Source: Verrucomicrobiales bacterium
GTDB lineage: Bacteria > Verrucomicrobiota > Verrucomicrobiia > Limisphaerales > CAIMTB01
NCBI GenBank assembly: GCA_016795425.1
Contig: JAEUHG010000141.1
Span: 1-42,248 of the forward strand
Length of the DNA stretch: 42,248 nt
Reading direction: 5' to 3'
Both the position numbers and the translations under genes were made by a program. The notes beneath the pieces are model-generated. The model was not told the DNA's origin. It ran no database searches and worked only from the letters and a program-made list of their open reading frames with translations. This document shows, piece by piece, positions 42,068 to 42,248 of the stretch (position 1 is the stretch's first letter; each line of letters begins with the position of its first letter).

Positions 42068-42248
42068 ATGCCTGGATTCGTTAAACGGGGCGGAATCTGG
42101 TACGCCCGGATTTGGTATCAAGGTCGCGAAACCTTGCGAAGTCTTCGAACCGCCAATCGCGAGGAAGCGGAGAAGGCCGCGAGGAAGTTCGAGGAATCGC
42201 TCAAAGGCGCGACCTCGACTCGCTTTCATTTGCAGGCCGTCCTCGACA
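42068..42248 (+). CDS. N-terminus of a tyrosine recombinase/integrase (partial)
   Basis: ATG 42068 has a good ribosome binding site (AGAAGGA, about 6 bases upstream), and the frame is open to the window end (60 codons). The start MPGFVKRGGIWYARIWYQG, followed by ETLRSLRTANREEAEKAARK, is the pattern of the arm-binding N-terminus of phage-type tyrosine integrases (WYxRxxYxGKxxRxSLxTxxxxEAxxxA). The catalytic domain with its Arg, His and Tyr residues is beyond the window, so activity cannot be judged. Its position 198 bases from tRNA-Arg supports the call. Codon use is somewhat less GC-rich than in the neighbouring genes. Confidence 0.8.
   Translation, partial: MPGFVKRGGIWYARIWYQGRETLRSLRTANREEAEKAARKFEESLKGATSTRFHLQAVLD

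Larger units (their letters stand above)
41871..42248 (+). mobile_element. Probable left end of a tRNA-Arg-integrated element (partial)
   Basis: Directly after the tRNA-Arg CCA the sequence changes character: short direct repeats, a strong hairpin and then a recombinase-like gene reading away from the tRNA. This is the usual layout of a genomic island or prophage inserted at a tRNA 3' end. The right end and the duplicated attachment sequence lie outside the window, so the element is inferred, not proven. Confidence 0.55.

Overview
The window looks like chromosomal DNA of a GC-rich member of the Verrucomicrobiota. This is an inference. It rests on a giant secreted protein with a C-terminal DPDGDG-type calcium stretch, a secreted PQQ-type propeller followed by a DUF2961 protein, a TIGR04073-like (exosortase-associated) lipoprotein, and few strong Shine-Dalgarno sequences with several GTG/TTG starts. 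No marker gene settles the taxonomy.

Layout. 1-9.7 kb: the first codons of a leftward exported protein, then a divergent 3073-residue secreted protein with five exact-length 257-residue glycine-rich repeats, a beta-helix region and a caspase-like domain. 9.7-15.8 kb: a Nudix hydrolase; a leftward methyltransferase/YdjY-like/prmA group; a rightward PQQ-propeller and DUF2961 pair. 15.8-17.1 kb: an aromatic leader peptide plus intrinsic terminator in front of a DAHP synthase gene, which reads as a complete transcription attenuator. 17.2-19.9 kb: leftward ispE and a lipoprotein gene whose terminator ends five bases before the ispE start; rightward class I fructose-bisphosphate aldolase. 20-24.4 kb: a compact leftward group (membrane zinc peptidase, site-2 protease, aroK, queG, panB). 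24.6-29.2 kb: a leftward Ala-rich secreted protein, then cysS-proC-AI-2E transporter. 29.3-31.2 kb: a membrane-anchored TPR-like protein. 31.2-38.7 kb: a leftward fermentation module (ADP-forming acyl-CoA ligase fused to a GNAT domain, pyruvate:ferredoxin oxidoreductase, dihydroorotate dehydrogenase-like flavoprotein). 39.2-41.4 kb: an aminotransferase and a divergent secreted EF-hand protein. 41.8 kb to the end: tRNA-Arg(UCG), then what looks like the left edge of an integrative element with a strong hairpin and the start of a tyrosine-recombinase-like gene cut by the window end.

How the genes fit together. aroF and aroK are two steps of the shikimate pathway, and aroF appears to be controlled by supply of Phe, Tyr and Trp. 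The 36-38.7 kb ligase could turn acetyl-CoA made by the pyruvate oxidoreductase into acetate plus ATP, which suggests an anaerobic or facultatively fermentative lifestyle. The rest is mostly housekeeping (isoprenoid, pantothenate, proline, queuosine, Cys-tRNA) mixed with lineage-specific exported proteins. The strongest candidates for something undescribed are the aroF attenuator, the ispE start/terminator arrangement, and the repeat-plus-caspase giant protein.
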